Assembly: GCA_019638285.1 (NCBI GenBank)
Contig: JAHBUB010000001.1
Coordinates: 62,001-126,000 of the forward strand
Reading direction: 5' to 3'
DNA: 64,000 nucleotides
From: Cyclobacteriaceae bacterium
GTDB taxonomy: Bacteria; Bacteroidota; Bacteroidia; Cytophagales; Cyclobacteriaceae
The position numbers and the translations under genes were made by a program. Position 1 is the stretch's first letter. Each line of letters starts with the position of its first letter. This document shows, piece by piece, positions 8,896 to 17,611 of the stretch. A model generated the notes under the pieces. It searched no databases. It worked only from the letters and a program-made list of their open reading frames with translations, and was not told where the DNA came from.

Positions 8896-10620
8896 ATGAG
8901 TTCAGCATCATCTATCCCTAAGAGACCCGCACGCCAGTTTTTACCCGAAGATTTTAAAGTGACCACATGGGAAGCTTTGAAGCCTTATTTTGATCAATTG
9001 CTAGCTAAGGAATTATCATCTTCAGATCAGCTAGAAAAATGGTTGAAAGACCGCAGTGAATTGGAATCGATCATTTCAGAAGATGCTGGGTGGAGATACA
9101 TTCGAATGACCTGCTATACTGAAAATGAGGAGTACAGAAAGAGTTATCAGGATTTTGTAGAAAACATACAGCCTCATATGTCACCCTTGTCAGATGCCCT
9201 TAATAAGAAGCTGATGTCATGTGAATACTTGAAGTCGCTGGAAAAGGAAGAAGGTTATGATATGATGGTAAGAAACATCAGAAAGGAAATAGAATTGTTT
9301 CGAGAGGCCAATATTCCTCTGTTTACTGAGATCAATATGAAAACGCAACAGTACGGGCAGATCTCCGGTGCCATGGCTGTGGAAATAGATGGAAAGGAGA
9401 TGACAATGCAGCAAGCAGGGGTGTTGTTGATGTCTACCGATAGAGAAAAGAGAGCGTCAGTTTACAGAACAATTCTTGAACGTAGACTTAAAGATAAAGA
9501 GACACTGGATCAACTATTTTCTGAACTGATTCAGCTTAGAACCAAAGTAGCTTTCAATGCCGACTTTGCTAACTTCAGAGATTACATGTTCAAATCTTAC
9601 GGTCGCTTCGACTATACCCCTGAAGATTGTTTTCAATTTCATGAAGCCATCCATTCGGAGGTTGTTCCCATCTTGAGCCAAATGGCCAAACACCGCAAGG
9701 AAAGATTGAAAGTGCCAACATTGCGTCCATGGGACAAGGCTGTGGATCCAGAAGGGAGAGAGCCACTGAAAGCATTCAATGACGGAAAAGAACTAACAGA
9801 GAAAGCAATAGAAGTATTTACACGCCTTGATCCTTATTTGGGACAGTGTCTGGGCATCATGCGTGAGATGGGACATCTGGATTTGGATTCAAGAAAAGGA
9901 AAAGCACCGGGAGGTTATAATTATCCGCTGGCAGAAATTGGTGTTCCTTTTATTTTTATGAACGCCACCTCTACGCTGAGAGACATGACCACCATTATGC
10001 ACGAGGGAGGACATGCGGTACACAACTTCCTTACTATGGATTTGCCTCTCAACGATTTTAAATCACCCCCTATGGAAGTGGCCGAACTGGCTTCTATGTC
10101 CATGGAGTTGATTTCTATGGATCACTGGAATATTTTCTTTGAGAGCGAAGCGGATTTAAAAAGAGCCAAATTAGAGCACCTCGAAGATTTGATTGCCACT
10201 CTTCCCTGGGTAGCCACCATCGATAAGTACCAGCATTGGATCTATGAGAATCCAACACATAGCTTGGAGGAAAGAAAAGCAAACTGGAATAGAATCCTGG
10301 ATGAATTCTCCGAAGGTGTAACCGATTGGAGTGGACTACAGGAAGGAAAGAATTACATGTGGCAAAAGCAGTTGCATTTGTATGAAGTTCCGTTCTACTA
10401 TATAGAATATGGAATGGCTCAGCTTGGGGCAATTGCAGTGTGGCGAAATTACAGGATGGATCCGCAAAAGGGTTTGCAAGGATATATGAACGCCCTAAAA
10501 CTGGGCTATATGAAAACGATACCCGAAATCTATGAAGCCGCGGGCATTCGCTTCGATTTCAGTAAAGCGTATATCAAAGAATTAATGGATTTTCTAAAAG
10601 CAGAGATAAAGAAAATCTAA
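8896..10620 (+). CDS. M3-family oligoendopeptidase (PepF/thimet-like metallopeptidase)
   Basis: A 574-residue soluble zinc peptidase that cleaves short peptides in the cytoplasm. The zinc site HEGGH is at residues 369-373 (TIMHEGGHAVHNF), and the downstream PMEVAELASMSMEL block supplies the third ligand, a glutamate. The N-terminal half is helical with the family PepF-type N-domain, and the length is as expected (550-600). No signal peptide. It stands alone on the plus strand; its stop codon overlaps by four bases the stop region of the convergent marR-type gene. The 195 bases upstream hold no obvious second gene. Confidence 0.92.
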   Translation: MSSASSIPKRPARQFLPEDFKVTTWEALKPYFDQLLAKELSSSDQLEKWLKDRSELESIISEDAGWRYIRMTCYTENEEYRKSYQDFVENIQPHMSPLSDALNKKLMSCEYLKSLEKEEGYDMMVRNIRKEIELFREANIPLFTEINMKTQQYGQISGAMAVEIDGKEMTMQQAGVLLMSTDREKRASVYRTILERRLKDKETLDQLFSELIQLRTKVAFNADFANFRDYMFKSYGRFDYTPEDCFQFHEAIHSEVVPILSQMAKHRKERLKVPTLRPWDKAVDPEGREPLKAFNDGKELTEKAIEVFTRLDPYLGQCLGIMREMGHLDLDSRKGKAPGGYNYPLAEIGVPFIFMNATSTLRDMTTIMHEGGHAVHNFLTMDLPLNDFKSPPMEVAELASMSMELISMDHWNIFFESEADLKRAKLEHLEDLIATLPWVATIDKYQHWIYENPTHSLEERKANWNRILDEFSEGVTDWSGLQEGKNYMWQKQLHLYEVPFYYIEYGMAQLGAIAVWRNYRMDPQKGLQGYMNALKLGYMKTIPEIYEAAGIRFDFSKAYIKELMDFLKAEIKKI

Positions 10621-11066
10621 CCTCTTGCCTTGTCAAGCAACCCACTGAGCTGATGGGCCTCACTTTCGGTGAGGTTATCCAGTATGTTGTCCAGATGGGC
10701 TGTCTGAGTGTCAATATTTCTAAGCAGACCCAACCCTTGGTTGCTGATTGAAATGTTGGCAGCACGTTTGTCTTCAGGACAGGTTGTTTTCTGGATTAGG
10801 TCCTTTAACAACAAACGATCCAATAGCCTGGAGACGTCTGAATTTTTGTCCATCATTCTGGATTTTATTTCCGATCCCGATAATTGATTGGGATGCTGTC
10901 CTCGCAAAATAGATAGGATATTGTATTGTTGAACCGTAATACCAAATTGGGAGAAAAAATCTTTGTGCTTGTTTGCAAGCCATCCGAAGGTGTAGATAAG
11001 GTTGATGGCAGCCTCCTGGTAGTTATTCCGAAAATGTGATTGCTTAATTTCTTCTTTTATGTTCAT
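10617..11066 (-). CDS. MarR-family transcriptional regulator
   Basis: A 149-residue winged-helix protein. A helical N-terminus leads to the DNA-binding domain FGITVQQYNILSILRG ... LSGSEIKSRMMDKNSDVSRLLDRL, with the wing LIQKTTCPEDKRAANISI and a C-terminal dimerisation helix. This layout is that of MarR proteins that repress efflux or stress genes and are released by small aromatic ligands. The target cannot be read from the context: the nearest gene on the same strand upstream is yceI-like, separated by a strong terminator, so marR probably has its own promoter in that short gap or is read through. Confidence 0.9.
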   Translation of the reverse strand: MNIKEEIKQSHFRNNYQEAAINLIYTFGWLANKHKDFFSQFGITVQQYNILSILRGQHPNQLSGSEIKSRMMDKNSDVSRLLDRLLLKDLIQKTTCPEDKRAANISISNQGLGLLRNIDTQTAHLDNILDNLTESEAHQLSGLLDKARG

Positions 11067-11075
11067 TATAGAATG

Positions 11076-11110
11076 AAAAAAGGAGGTTCTCTGTCAAAGA
11101 ACCTCCTCCT
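11076..11110 (-). terminator. Rho-independent terminator after the YceI-like gene
   Basis: AGGAGGTTCT (11081-11090) pairs perfectly with AGAACCTCCT (11098-11107) around a seven-base loop. Read on the minus strand, the stem is followed by a T tract formed by the A run at 11076-11080. It sits 20 bases beyond the YceI-like stop codon and just before the marR-type start. Confidence 0.85.
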
Positions 11111-11130
11111 TATTATATTTCAATAGCGCA

Positions 11131-11703
11131 TTATGCTTTATTCAATTCTAACTTACACACTACCTCTACCATATCTCCAACTATGTATTCTCCCGATTCC
11201 ATTTTATTACTCCACCTCAGGCCATACTCTTGACGGTTGAGTTTGCCACTCAGCTTAAAACCTGCTTTCATTCCCTTTCCTGTGTTGATAGTACCACCGT
11301 GGGTGACATCAAAAGATACGTCTTTGGTTACATCGCGCATGGTGAGTTTACCTATCAACTTATAATTGTCCCCCTGCTTTACCAGGGTTCCTTTAAATGA
11401 AACTGTGGGAAACTTCTCTGCATTGAAAAAATCATCGGAGCGCAAATGCCCGTCTCTTCTTTCATTCTCTGTATTTACGGATGCTACTTGTGCTACAAAC
11501 TCCACTGCTGCACCATTAAAGTCTTCTGACTTTGATATCACTTTTCCTTCAAATTGTTTAAAGTTTCCCTCAACTTCTGAAACCATCATGTGGGTAACGT
11601 TAAAGCCAATCTTGCTGTGTGCCTGATCGATGTTCCATGTACCCTGTGCATAACCAAAGCTCACCAAGGTGCTTAATGTGATTAGTGAAATTATTCCTTT
11701 CAT
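11131..11703 (-). CDS. YceI-family periplasmic lipid-binding protein
   Basis: Start taken at the ATG at 11703, which gives a good signal peptide (MKGIISLITLSTLVSFGYAQ); the frame opens further only from a TTG. The mature part follows the YceI lipocalin-like fold: WNIDQAHSKIGFNVTHMMVS, the ENERRDGHLRSDDFF block, FPTVSFKG, and the KLTMRDVTKDVSFDV strand. YceI proteins bind polyisoprenoids and are induced under acid or osmotic stress. The partner is unknown. The gene stands alone, closed by a strong terminator. Confidence 0.92.
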   Translation of the reverse strand: MKGIISLITLSTLVSFGYAQGTWNIDQAHSKIGFNVTHMMVSEVEGNFKQFEGKVISKSEDFNGAAVEFVAQVASVNTENERRDGHLRSDDFFNAEKFPTVSFKGTLVKQGDNYKLIGKLTMRDVTKDVSFDVTHGGTINTGKGMKAGFKLSGKLNRQEYGLRWSNKMESGEYIVGDMVEVVCKLELNKA

Positions 11704-11780
11704 AAAATGATAAAATTTAGGGTACAATGTAATTCAAAACAATGTTTAAACATGTATATAGACAATATAATTATTAAGCA

Positions 11781-14009
11781 TCAAAGATTAAGCCAATAAG
11801 TAAGCTTTAGTACCAGGGATCGGTATTTTGGTTGCCCTATTTGAAAGACCTCCCCATGTTCAATGGCAGAGGCAAAGTAATTATCAGTATAAACGATGAA
11901 TAAGTCAGAAACTGGTTTAAACCTCCACTGCAAACGGGAATTGATATTCAGGTTTTCAATTTGGCTATTGTATTGAACGAAAGTAGTCCAGAAAATATTT
12001 TTTGTAAATGTGAAATCAAATTTGGGACCCACCAGAAAAATATCTGCATTTCCATAAGGCTGTGGTAGCCTGATTCTATTGTAAGAAAAATTCATGGACA
12101 AAATTCCGTAGGGTTGATATCGGTATTTTATATCTCCTCCCAGATTTATGCGGTTACCATTAAAATACCCTCCAAATCGGGTATCGAAGCCATAGGAAAA
12201 ACGTTTTCGCTCGTTTGAATTGAACCATCCCATCAGCATATTATAGCCATAAGATGTGCCGGCAGCCAATTCTAATGATTCTGTTCTGGTGGGGTCAAAG
12301 GAGTCAATTAGATAGACGTACTCTCTCCTAAAGCGCACGTTGAGATTGGTCATATTGGTAAACCTCACCTGGTACATGGCGTTTATATCAAAATCAGTGA
12401 TACCAAATGTTTGGTTTTTATAAAGATCGAAATCAAATCCCGGCCCATGTCTTTGGATCGCTCCAGAGGCCGGATAAAAATTGTACCAGGAGGAGGAGGC
12501 AACACGCTGATAATCCACCCTTCGGGCAAAACCTACTTCTGGATTGTAGTTGGCACCAATATTTTGCAGTGTGGTAGACACATCCCATTTCAAGGTATTG
12601 TATTGAATGTCTGCACCTGTTGCGAAAGTGGAGTCCAATTGGACAGGGTCGAAAGAACGGTGGTAAAAGAACTTCCCATTCCATCGATTATTAATGCTGG
12701 CCAGGTTATAATCAAGCCCTATAATTCTATTGTATTCAATGGGGGATAATGTAAAAGAACCATCCAGTGAATCTTTAAAGGCCTGCTTATTCACGAGGAT
12801 CATCCCAATATTAGACCTCGAAAATACTTTTTGCTGAAAAGTAGCTACCGTGTAATTGGTGGACAGTTGACCGATTCTTCTGTCTTGCTCTCCCTGCATA
12901 TTTAAAAACCCCACTCTTAAATTGTTATTGACTTTGCCGCTCAGCCTTACCCCATACAGAATTTTATTCTGTACATTTTCTTCTGCCAAAGTGTCTTCAG
13001 CAACACCTATTCTGCGCGAAAAGAATGGACGCATGCGATCTACCCCGAAGTCGGAGAACAAATCCGCATTTTCCAGAAAAAACTGTCTGCGCTCAGGGAA
13101 GAAAATTTCAAAACGATCAAGGTTGGTAACTTGCTGGTCTACATCTACCTGTGAAAAGTCCGGATTGATGGTGATATCAAGATTAAGCGCAGAGCTAAGG
13201 GCTATCTTGGCATCTCCACCATAATCCATGTTACTTTTTTTAGGTGTTCCTTTTTCAAAATCTCTCTCCTGAGCAGTGGTAATATGAGGAATAATAGAAA
13301 TATTAGCACCTGGCTTTTTAAGTGGAGTATCCCAAATCAATTCTCTATTAAAAGCGTTGGATGTAATACTAAAGTTTTGAGGTATAGGCGACCAGGTAGA
13401 GCGCTCTCCGGTTTGGCTGTCAATTCTAAAAAAATTAATATACCACGAACTAAGACCTTCTTTAAAGCGCAAGGTTTTAAATGGAATAGAAAGCTCTGCA
13501 GTCCAATATCCATCATATTGTTTGGCTTCAGCATACCATTTATTATCCCAGTTTAATGAAAAGGAACCACCACCACTACCTCCATTGGAAATTAAACCCT
13601 CACGCTGAACACCGAATGGGTTTACTCCAAAAATAAATGCGTTTGTCCTGTCCTTGAAAGTATCAAAGAGTATGGAGATACCGTCATTGGCATCGCCTTT
13701 AAAATCTCTCCGTAAAGAAGGAGTGACGTACTTACCCTTTCCGGGACTATTGTTATACATTTTGGCAGCGATGTAGATGTTATTATCATCGTATGCCATT
13801 CTAATTTCAGTTTTTAGCTGCGCATAACTTGTATCTGAAGGAAAAAACTGCATAAAGTTATCTGCTACCTCTGCATCATTCCATATGCACTCATCCAAAT
13901 TTCCATCGATTACGATGTCTTCATCTATTTTGGAGATACTTAACCCCGGCATTTGGGCGAATCCAACATGACTCAAGAATCCAATTATTACAAAAAAAAT
14001 AGAACGCAC
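11781..14009 (-). CDS. DUF5916 outer-membrane protein with CBM9-like N-terminal domain (paralogue 2)
   Basis: A 742-residue exported protein starting at a GTG, with signal peptide MRSIFFVIIGFLSHVGFAQ. It repeats the architecture of the protein encoded at 2378-4642: CBM9-like domain (about 25-225), then a barrel-like region ending in TYWLNL. Shared blocks are NPFGVQREGL, NPDFSQVDVDQQ, FPERRQFFLEN and RPFFSRRIG. The two share their whole length and sit 7 kb apart on opposite strands, which suggests an old duplication. The function of the family is unknown. Confidence 0.85.
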   Translation of the reverse strand: MRSIFFVIIGFLSHVGFAQMPGLSISKIDEDIVIDGNLDECIWNDAEVADNFMQFFPSDTSYAQLKTEIRMAYDDNNIYIAAKMYNNSPGKGKYVTPSLRRDFKGDANDGISILFDTFKDRTNAFIFGVNPFGVQREGLISNGGSGGGSFSLNWDNKWYAEAKQYDGYWTAELSIPFKTLRFKEGLSSWYINFFRIDSQTGERSTWSPIPQNFSITSNAFNRELIWDTPLKKPGANISIIPHITTAQERDFEKGTPKKSNMDYGGDAKIALSSALNLDITINPDFSQVDVDQQVTNLDRFEIFFPERRQFFLENADLFSDFGVDRMRPFFSRRIGVAEDTLAEENVQNKILYGVRLSGKVNNNLRVGFLNMQGEQDRRIGQLSTNYTVATFQQKVFSRSNIGMILVNKQAFKDSLDGSFTLSPIEYNRIIGLDYNLASINNRWNGKFFYHRSFDPVQLDSTFATGADIQYNTLKWDVSTTLQNIGANYNPEVGFARRVDYQRVASSSWYNFYPASGAIQRHGPGFDFDLYKNQTFGITDFDINAMYQVRFTNMTNLNVRFRREYVYLIDSFDPTRTESLELAAGTSYGYNMLMGWFNSNERKRFSYGFDTRFGGYFNGNRINLGGDIKYRYQPYGILSMNFSYNRIRLPQPYGNADIFLVGPKFDFTFTKNIFWTTFVQYNSQIENLNINSRLQWRFKPVSDLFIVYTDNYFASAIEHGEVFQIGQPKYRSLVLKLTYWLNL

Positions 14010-14129
14010 AGTATTCGTGTTAATTTCAAAGTCGCAATGATACTGCCGATTGTAAGTTGATGACTGATTTTTTTTATAAGTGGGTGATCGGACGGATCAA
14101 TGAAAACCACTCATACAGAATGGATTAAC

Positions 14130-14855
14130 TTAATAGGTGAGGTAAAATGGAGAAACAAGCCTTTGGTATGCTTGAGTACGACTTCCTTCTTCGTCAAATA
14201 ATATTAATTCATCTTTAATGGGCTTTCTAAAGTCATTGAAAAACTCTAGCAATAATCGCTCTACGGGTTTTAATTGTTTAAACTTAACTGCAATTTTCTT
14301 GGAACAATAAAGATTTGCTTCCGCGGCCATGGAGATGAAGATACTGGCTTCCTCGCGGGGAAGAATTAGGCATAATCGGCCCTCGCGATGCAATAGATTT
14401 TTACAAGCACTTATTAATACAGGATAGGGTAACTCATCTGCATGTCGTGACTGCTTTCTCTTTTGGTCGGGTGGCTTTTGGCTATTTATAAAATAGGGGG
14501 GATTTGTGATAATAAGGTCATACTTAAATGGAGTAATAAAGTTTTGCAGTGAGGAGTGAATAGCGTTGATCCTATGGTGCCATGGAGAATCATTCGCATT
14601 TTCAAAAGCTTGCTGGTAGGCGTCAATATCAATTTCAATGGCATCAATGAGTGTGTTTTTGGCCGATCGCTGTGCTAGCATCAGGGCTATTATTCCTGTT
14701 CCTGTGCCAATATCCAGTATCCTTTGGGTACCGTTTACGTTAGCCCATGCACCTAGCAAAACGGCATCGGTACCAACCTTCATAGCACACCGATCATGGT
14801 GGATATGGAACTGTTTAAAAAAGAACGCATTGTCTGGGCCGTTTTTTCTGTGCAT
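14130..14855 (-). CDS. trmN6: tRNA1(Val) (adenine-37 N6)-methyltransferase, YfiC/TrmN6 type
   Basis: The start is chosen at the ATG at 14855 (MHRKNGPDNAFFFKQFHIHH), which gives 241 residues, the usual family length; an upstream in-frame ATG would run into the fhs gene. Motif I is DIGTGTGIIALMLAQ and the N6-adenine catalytic motif is NPPYF, preceded by YDLIIT. The N-terminal FKQFHIHHDRCAMKVGTDAVLLGAW is typical of TrmN6. The enzyme methylates A37 next to the anticodon of tRNA-Val. It is divergent from fhs, with 28 bases between the start codons. Confidence 0.88.
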   Translation of the reverse strand: MHRKNGPDNAFFFKQFHIHHDRCAMKVGTDAVLLGAWANVNGTQRILDIGTGTGIIALMLAQRSAKNTLIDAIEIDIDAYQQAFENANDSPWHHRINAIHSSLQNFITPFKYDLIITNPPYFINSQKPPDQKRKQSRHADELPYPVLISACKNLLHREGRLCLILPREEASIFISMAAEANLYCSKKIAVKFKQLKPVERLLLEFFNDFRKPIKDELILFDEEGSRTQAYQRLVSPFYLTY

Positions 14856-14883
14856 CTTTCTAAAATTGAATAAAATTAATAAA

Positions 14884-16560
14884 ATGACTTTTAAATCTGA
14901 CCTCGAAATTGCCCAAGCGGCCAAGCTAAAACCAATTGTTGAAATCGCTAAAACGCTCGGCATCAGAGAAGATGACCTGGAGCTTTATGGCAAGTACAAA
15001 GCCAAGTTGCCGCTGGCGTTAACAGATGAAAATAAAATTGCCAATGCTAAGTTGGTATTAGTAACCGCCATGACGCCTACACCTGCAGGCGAGGGAAAAA
15101 CAACGACTTCTATAGGCTTATGTGAAGGGCTCAATAAGTTAGGTAAAAAAACTACGGTTGTGTTACGGGAGCCTTCCCTTGGCCCCGTATTTGGCATGAA
15201 GGGCGGGGCCGCTGGAGGTGGATTTTCTCAAGTAGTGCCTATGGAAGATATTAACCTCCATTTTACTGGAGATTTTGCGGCTATTGAGAAAGCCAATAAC
15301 CTTTTGGCGGCATTGATTGATAACGACATTCAAAAGCCAGATGGAGGAAGGGGAATCGACCCTCGCACTGTGGAGTGGAAAAGAGTAATGGATATGAATG
15401 ACAGGGCACTCAGAAATATAGTGTCGGGGCTGGGAGGAAAAAGTGGAGGTATGATTCGGGAGACCGGCTTCAACATCACAGCGGCTTCAGAAATTATGGC
15501 GATTTTATGTTTGGCAAGAAATCTGGATGATTTAAAGGAGAAAATTGGAAATATCTATATTGGAGATACCTATGAAAAGAAAGCGGTGTTTGCCAGAGAC
15601 CTCAATGTGCAAGGAGCAATAGCATTGCTATTGAAGGATGCCATTAAGCCCAATCTCGTTCAAACGCTGGAGGGAAATCCTGCGATTATTCATGGAGGGC
15701 CTTTTGCCAATATTGCACAAGGAGCCAATTCAATTATTGCTACCAGAATGGGCCTGAGCCTTTCTGATTTTGTAATTACTGAGGCTGGTTTTGGATCTGA
15801 CCTGGGGGCTGAAAAATTTATTGACATTGTATCTGGCTATGGTGGATTCTCACCCCATGCAATAGTACTGGTGGCTACCATTAGAGCGCTGAAATACCAT
15901 GGCGGTATTGAACGTGACAAGCTAACCATTCCTAATTTGGAAGCTGTAAAAGCAGGATTCCCCAATCTGGAAAAGCACATTGAAAACACAAAAATTTTTG
16001 GCTTGCCGGCAGTAATATCTTTGAATAAATTTGTTACAGATTCTGATGAGGAAATTGAATGGGTGATGGAAAAGTGTAAGGAATTAGGCGTGCAAATTGC
16101 CCTGGCAGAAGGATGGGAAAAAGGAGGAGAAGGAATGAAAGACTTGGCAAAACATGTAGCACAAGCTGCTGAGTCTTTTGATGGAAAATGCTGGCCCGTG
16201 TACCATTGGAACGATAGCATTCAGGAGAAAATAGAGGCCGTAGCAATTAAGATTTATGGTGCCAAAAACGTAGAATTTTTACCCAAAGCCAAACAGAACA
16301 TAAATAAAATAGAACGGTTAGGACTGAGTGGCAAACCTGTCTGCATCGCGAAAACCCAAAATTCATTCTCTGACGATTCGAAGAGAAGAGGTAGGCCAAA
16401 GGATTTTACGATTACCGTGCGAGAGATAGAAATAGCTGCTGGAGCAGGATTCGTCATTCCCATAACAGGCGATATGCTAAGAATGCCTGGTCTGCCTAAC
16501 GTACCCGCTGCCATGGATATGGACATAGATAATGATGGTAAAATTTCAGGACTCTCCTGA
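14884..16560 (+). CDS. fhs: Formate-tetrahydrofolate ligase
   Basis: 558 residues from the ATG at 14884, the family's normal length; a longer frame upstream overlaps the divergent methyltransferase and shows no homology-like sequence. The enzyme makes 10-formyl-THF from formate, ATP and THF. The nucleotide loop is TPAGEGKTTTSIGL. Other clear blocks are LREPSLGPVFGMKGGAAGGG, HFTGDFAAI and the C-terminal FVIPITGDMLRMPGLP. It is followed after 16 bases by fdhD and then by the formate dehydrogenase genes, so both fates of formate (assimilation into folate and oxidation to CO2) are encoded together. Confidence 0.97.
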   Translation: MTFKSDLEIAQAAKLKPIVEIAKTLGIREDDLELYGKYKAKLPLALTDENKIANAKLVLVTAMTPTPAGEGKTTTSIGLCEGLNKLGKKTTVVLREPSLGPVFGMKGGAAGGGFSQVVPMEDINLHFTGDFAAIEKANNLLAALIDNDIQKPDGGRGIDPRTVEWKRVMDMNDRALRNIVSGLGGKSGGMIRETGFNITAASEIMAILCLARNLDDLKEKIGNIYIGDTYEKKAVFARDLNVQGAIALLLKDAIKPNLVQTLEGNPAIIHGGPFANIAQGANSIIATRMGLSLSDFVITEAGFGSDLGAEKFIDIVSGYGGFSPHAIVLVATIRALKYHGGIERDKLTIPNLEAVKAGFPNLEKHIENTKIFGLPAVISLNKFVTDSDEEIEWVMEKCKELGVQIALAEGWEKGGEGMKDLAKHVAQAAESFDGKCWPVYHWNDSIQEKIEAVAIKIYGAKNVEFLPKAKQNINKIERLGLSGKPVCIAKTQNSFSDDSKRRGRPKDFTITVREIEIAAGAGFVIPITGDMLRMPGLPNVPAAMDMDIDNDGKISGLS

Positions 16561-16576
16561 TATTTTGAATGAAACG

Positions 16577-17416
16577 ATGAGTCTGTCAGTAAAACCCATA
16601 GAGATAATAAAAGTAAATGCTGATGGGAGCAGGGTGACACCAGACTTGGTGGCGGTAGAAGAGCCACTTGAGATTAGAATTGGTTTTGGCACGTTAGGCG
16701 ACAGGCAGCAAAAAAGTTTATCAGTAACCATGCGCACCCCAGGCCATGACTATGAACTGGCTACAGGTTTTCTTATTACGGAAGGGATCATTAATACTTT
16801 TGATCAGATAGAAAGTATAAAGTATTGCGAAGATGTGGGTAGGCAGGAGGAGAAGGAAAATGTAGTGAGACTTGAACTCAAGCCGGATGTACACTTTGAT
16901 CTAAAAAAGTTGCAGCGGAATTTTTACACTACCTCGAGTTGCGGAGTTTGTGGCAAATCTTCCATCGAGGCAGTTCATGTGGCCTGCACACCAATAAATG
17001 ATAGTATTCAGGTAGACAAAGAAATGATCCACGGATTGCCTGACAAGCTGAGAGAAGCACAACAAATCTTTGAACATACCGGTGGACTTCATGCCGTTGG
17101 CCTCTTCGACTTAAAAGGAAAACCACTGCTCACCAGGGAAGACGTAGGCAGACACAATGCCATGGATAAAATTGTGGGAGCTTGTTTATTTAAGAAAGAG
17201 ATCCCATTATCAAATAGCATCATAATGGTGAGTGGAAGGGCAAGTTTTGAGCTGGTTCAGAAGGCACTGCGTGCAGGTGCCCCCATTATGGCCGCTGTAG
17301 GTGCCCCATCCAGCTTAGCAATCAGCCTGGCAAAGGATTTGGGGATGACACTCTTGGGTTTTGTGAAAGGAGGTAGCTTTAACATATACAGCGGGGCTCA
17401 GCGGGTAGGCCTTTAG
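16577..17416 (+). CDS. fdhD: FdhD sulfurtransferase, formate dehydrogenase maturation
   Basis: 279 residues from the ATG at 16577; an earlier in-frame ATG would overlap fhs. FdhD moves sulfur from IscS to the molybdenum or tungsten bis-MGD cofactor before it is inserted into formate dehydrogenase. The key cysteines lie in TTSSCGVCGKSS. Other family blocks are EEPLEIRIG near the N-terminus, ATGFLITEGII, REDVGRHNAMDKI and SGRASFELVQKAL. It sits directly before the formate dehydrogenase subunit genes, its only known type of client. Confidence 0.96.
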   Translation: MSLSVKPIEIIKVNADGSRVTPDLVAVEEPLEIRIGFGTLGDRQQKSLSVTMRTPGHDYELATGFLITEGIINTFDQIESIKYCEDVGRQEEKENVVRLELKPDVHFDLKKLQRNFYTTSSCGVCGKSSIEAVHVACTPINDSIQVDKEMIHGLPDKLREAQQIFEHTGGLHAVGLFDLKGKPLLTREDVGRHNAMDKIVGACLFKKEIPLSNSIIMVSGRASFELVQKALRAGAPIMAAVGAPSSLAISLAKDLGMTLLGFVKGGSFNIYSGAQRVGL

Positions 17417-17611
17417 AATTAATATTTGGATGAATATTTACCCACTTTTGTTTACTCCTCTCTTGGTTTGACAATACGCACTTACCCTTCATACTATTAA
17501 ATGGTGCAGAATCAATAATTGCGGGTTGTTTTAAAATTCTTTGATTAAATTAGGCTTAGTTAGGCCCTGAATGTGGAGATGGATATTGAGTGAAAATGAA
17601 CTAAAGAAAAC

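Noticed and set aside
14638..14883. N-terminal extension of formate-tetrahydrofolate ligase
   Set aside because: It overlaps the divergent trmN6 gene, is not like the family, and the ATG at 14884 gives the standard length.
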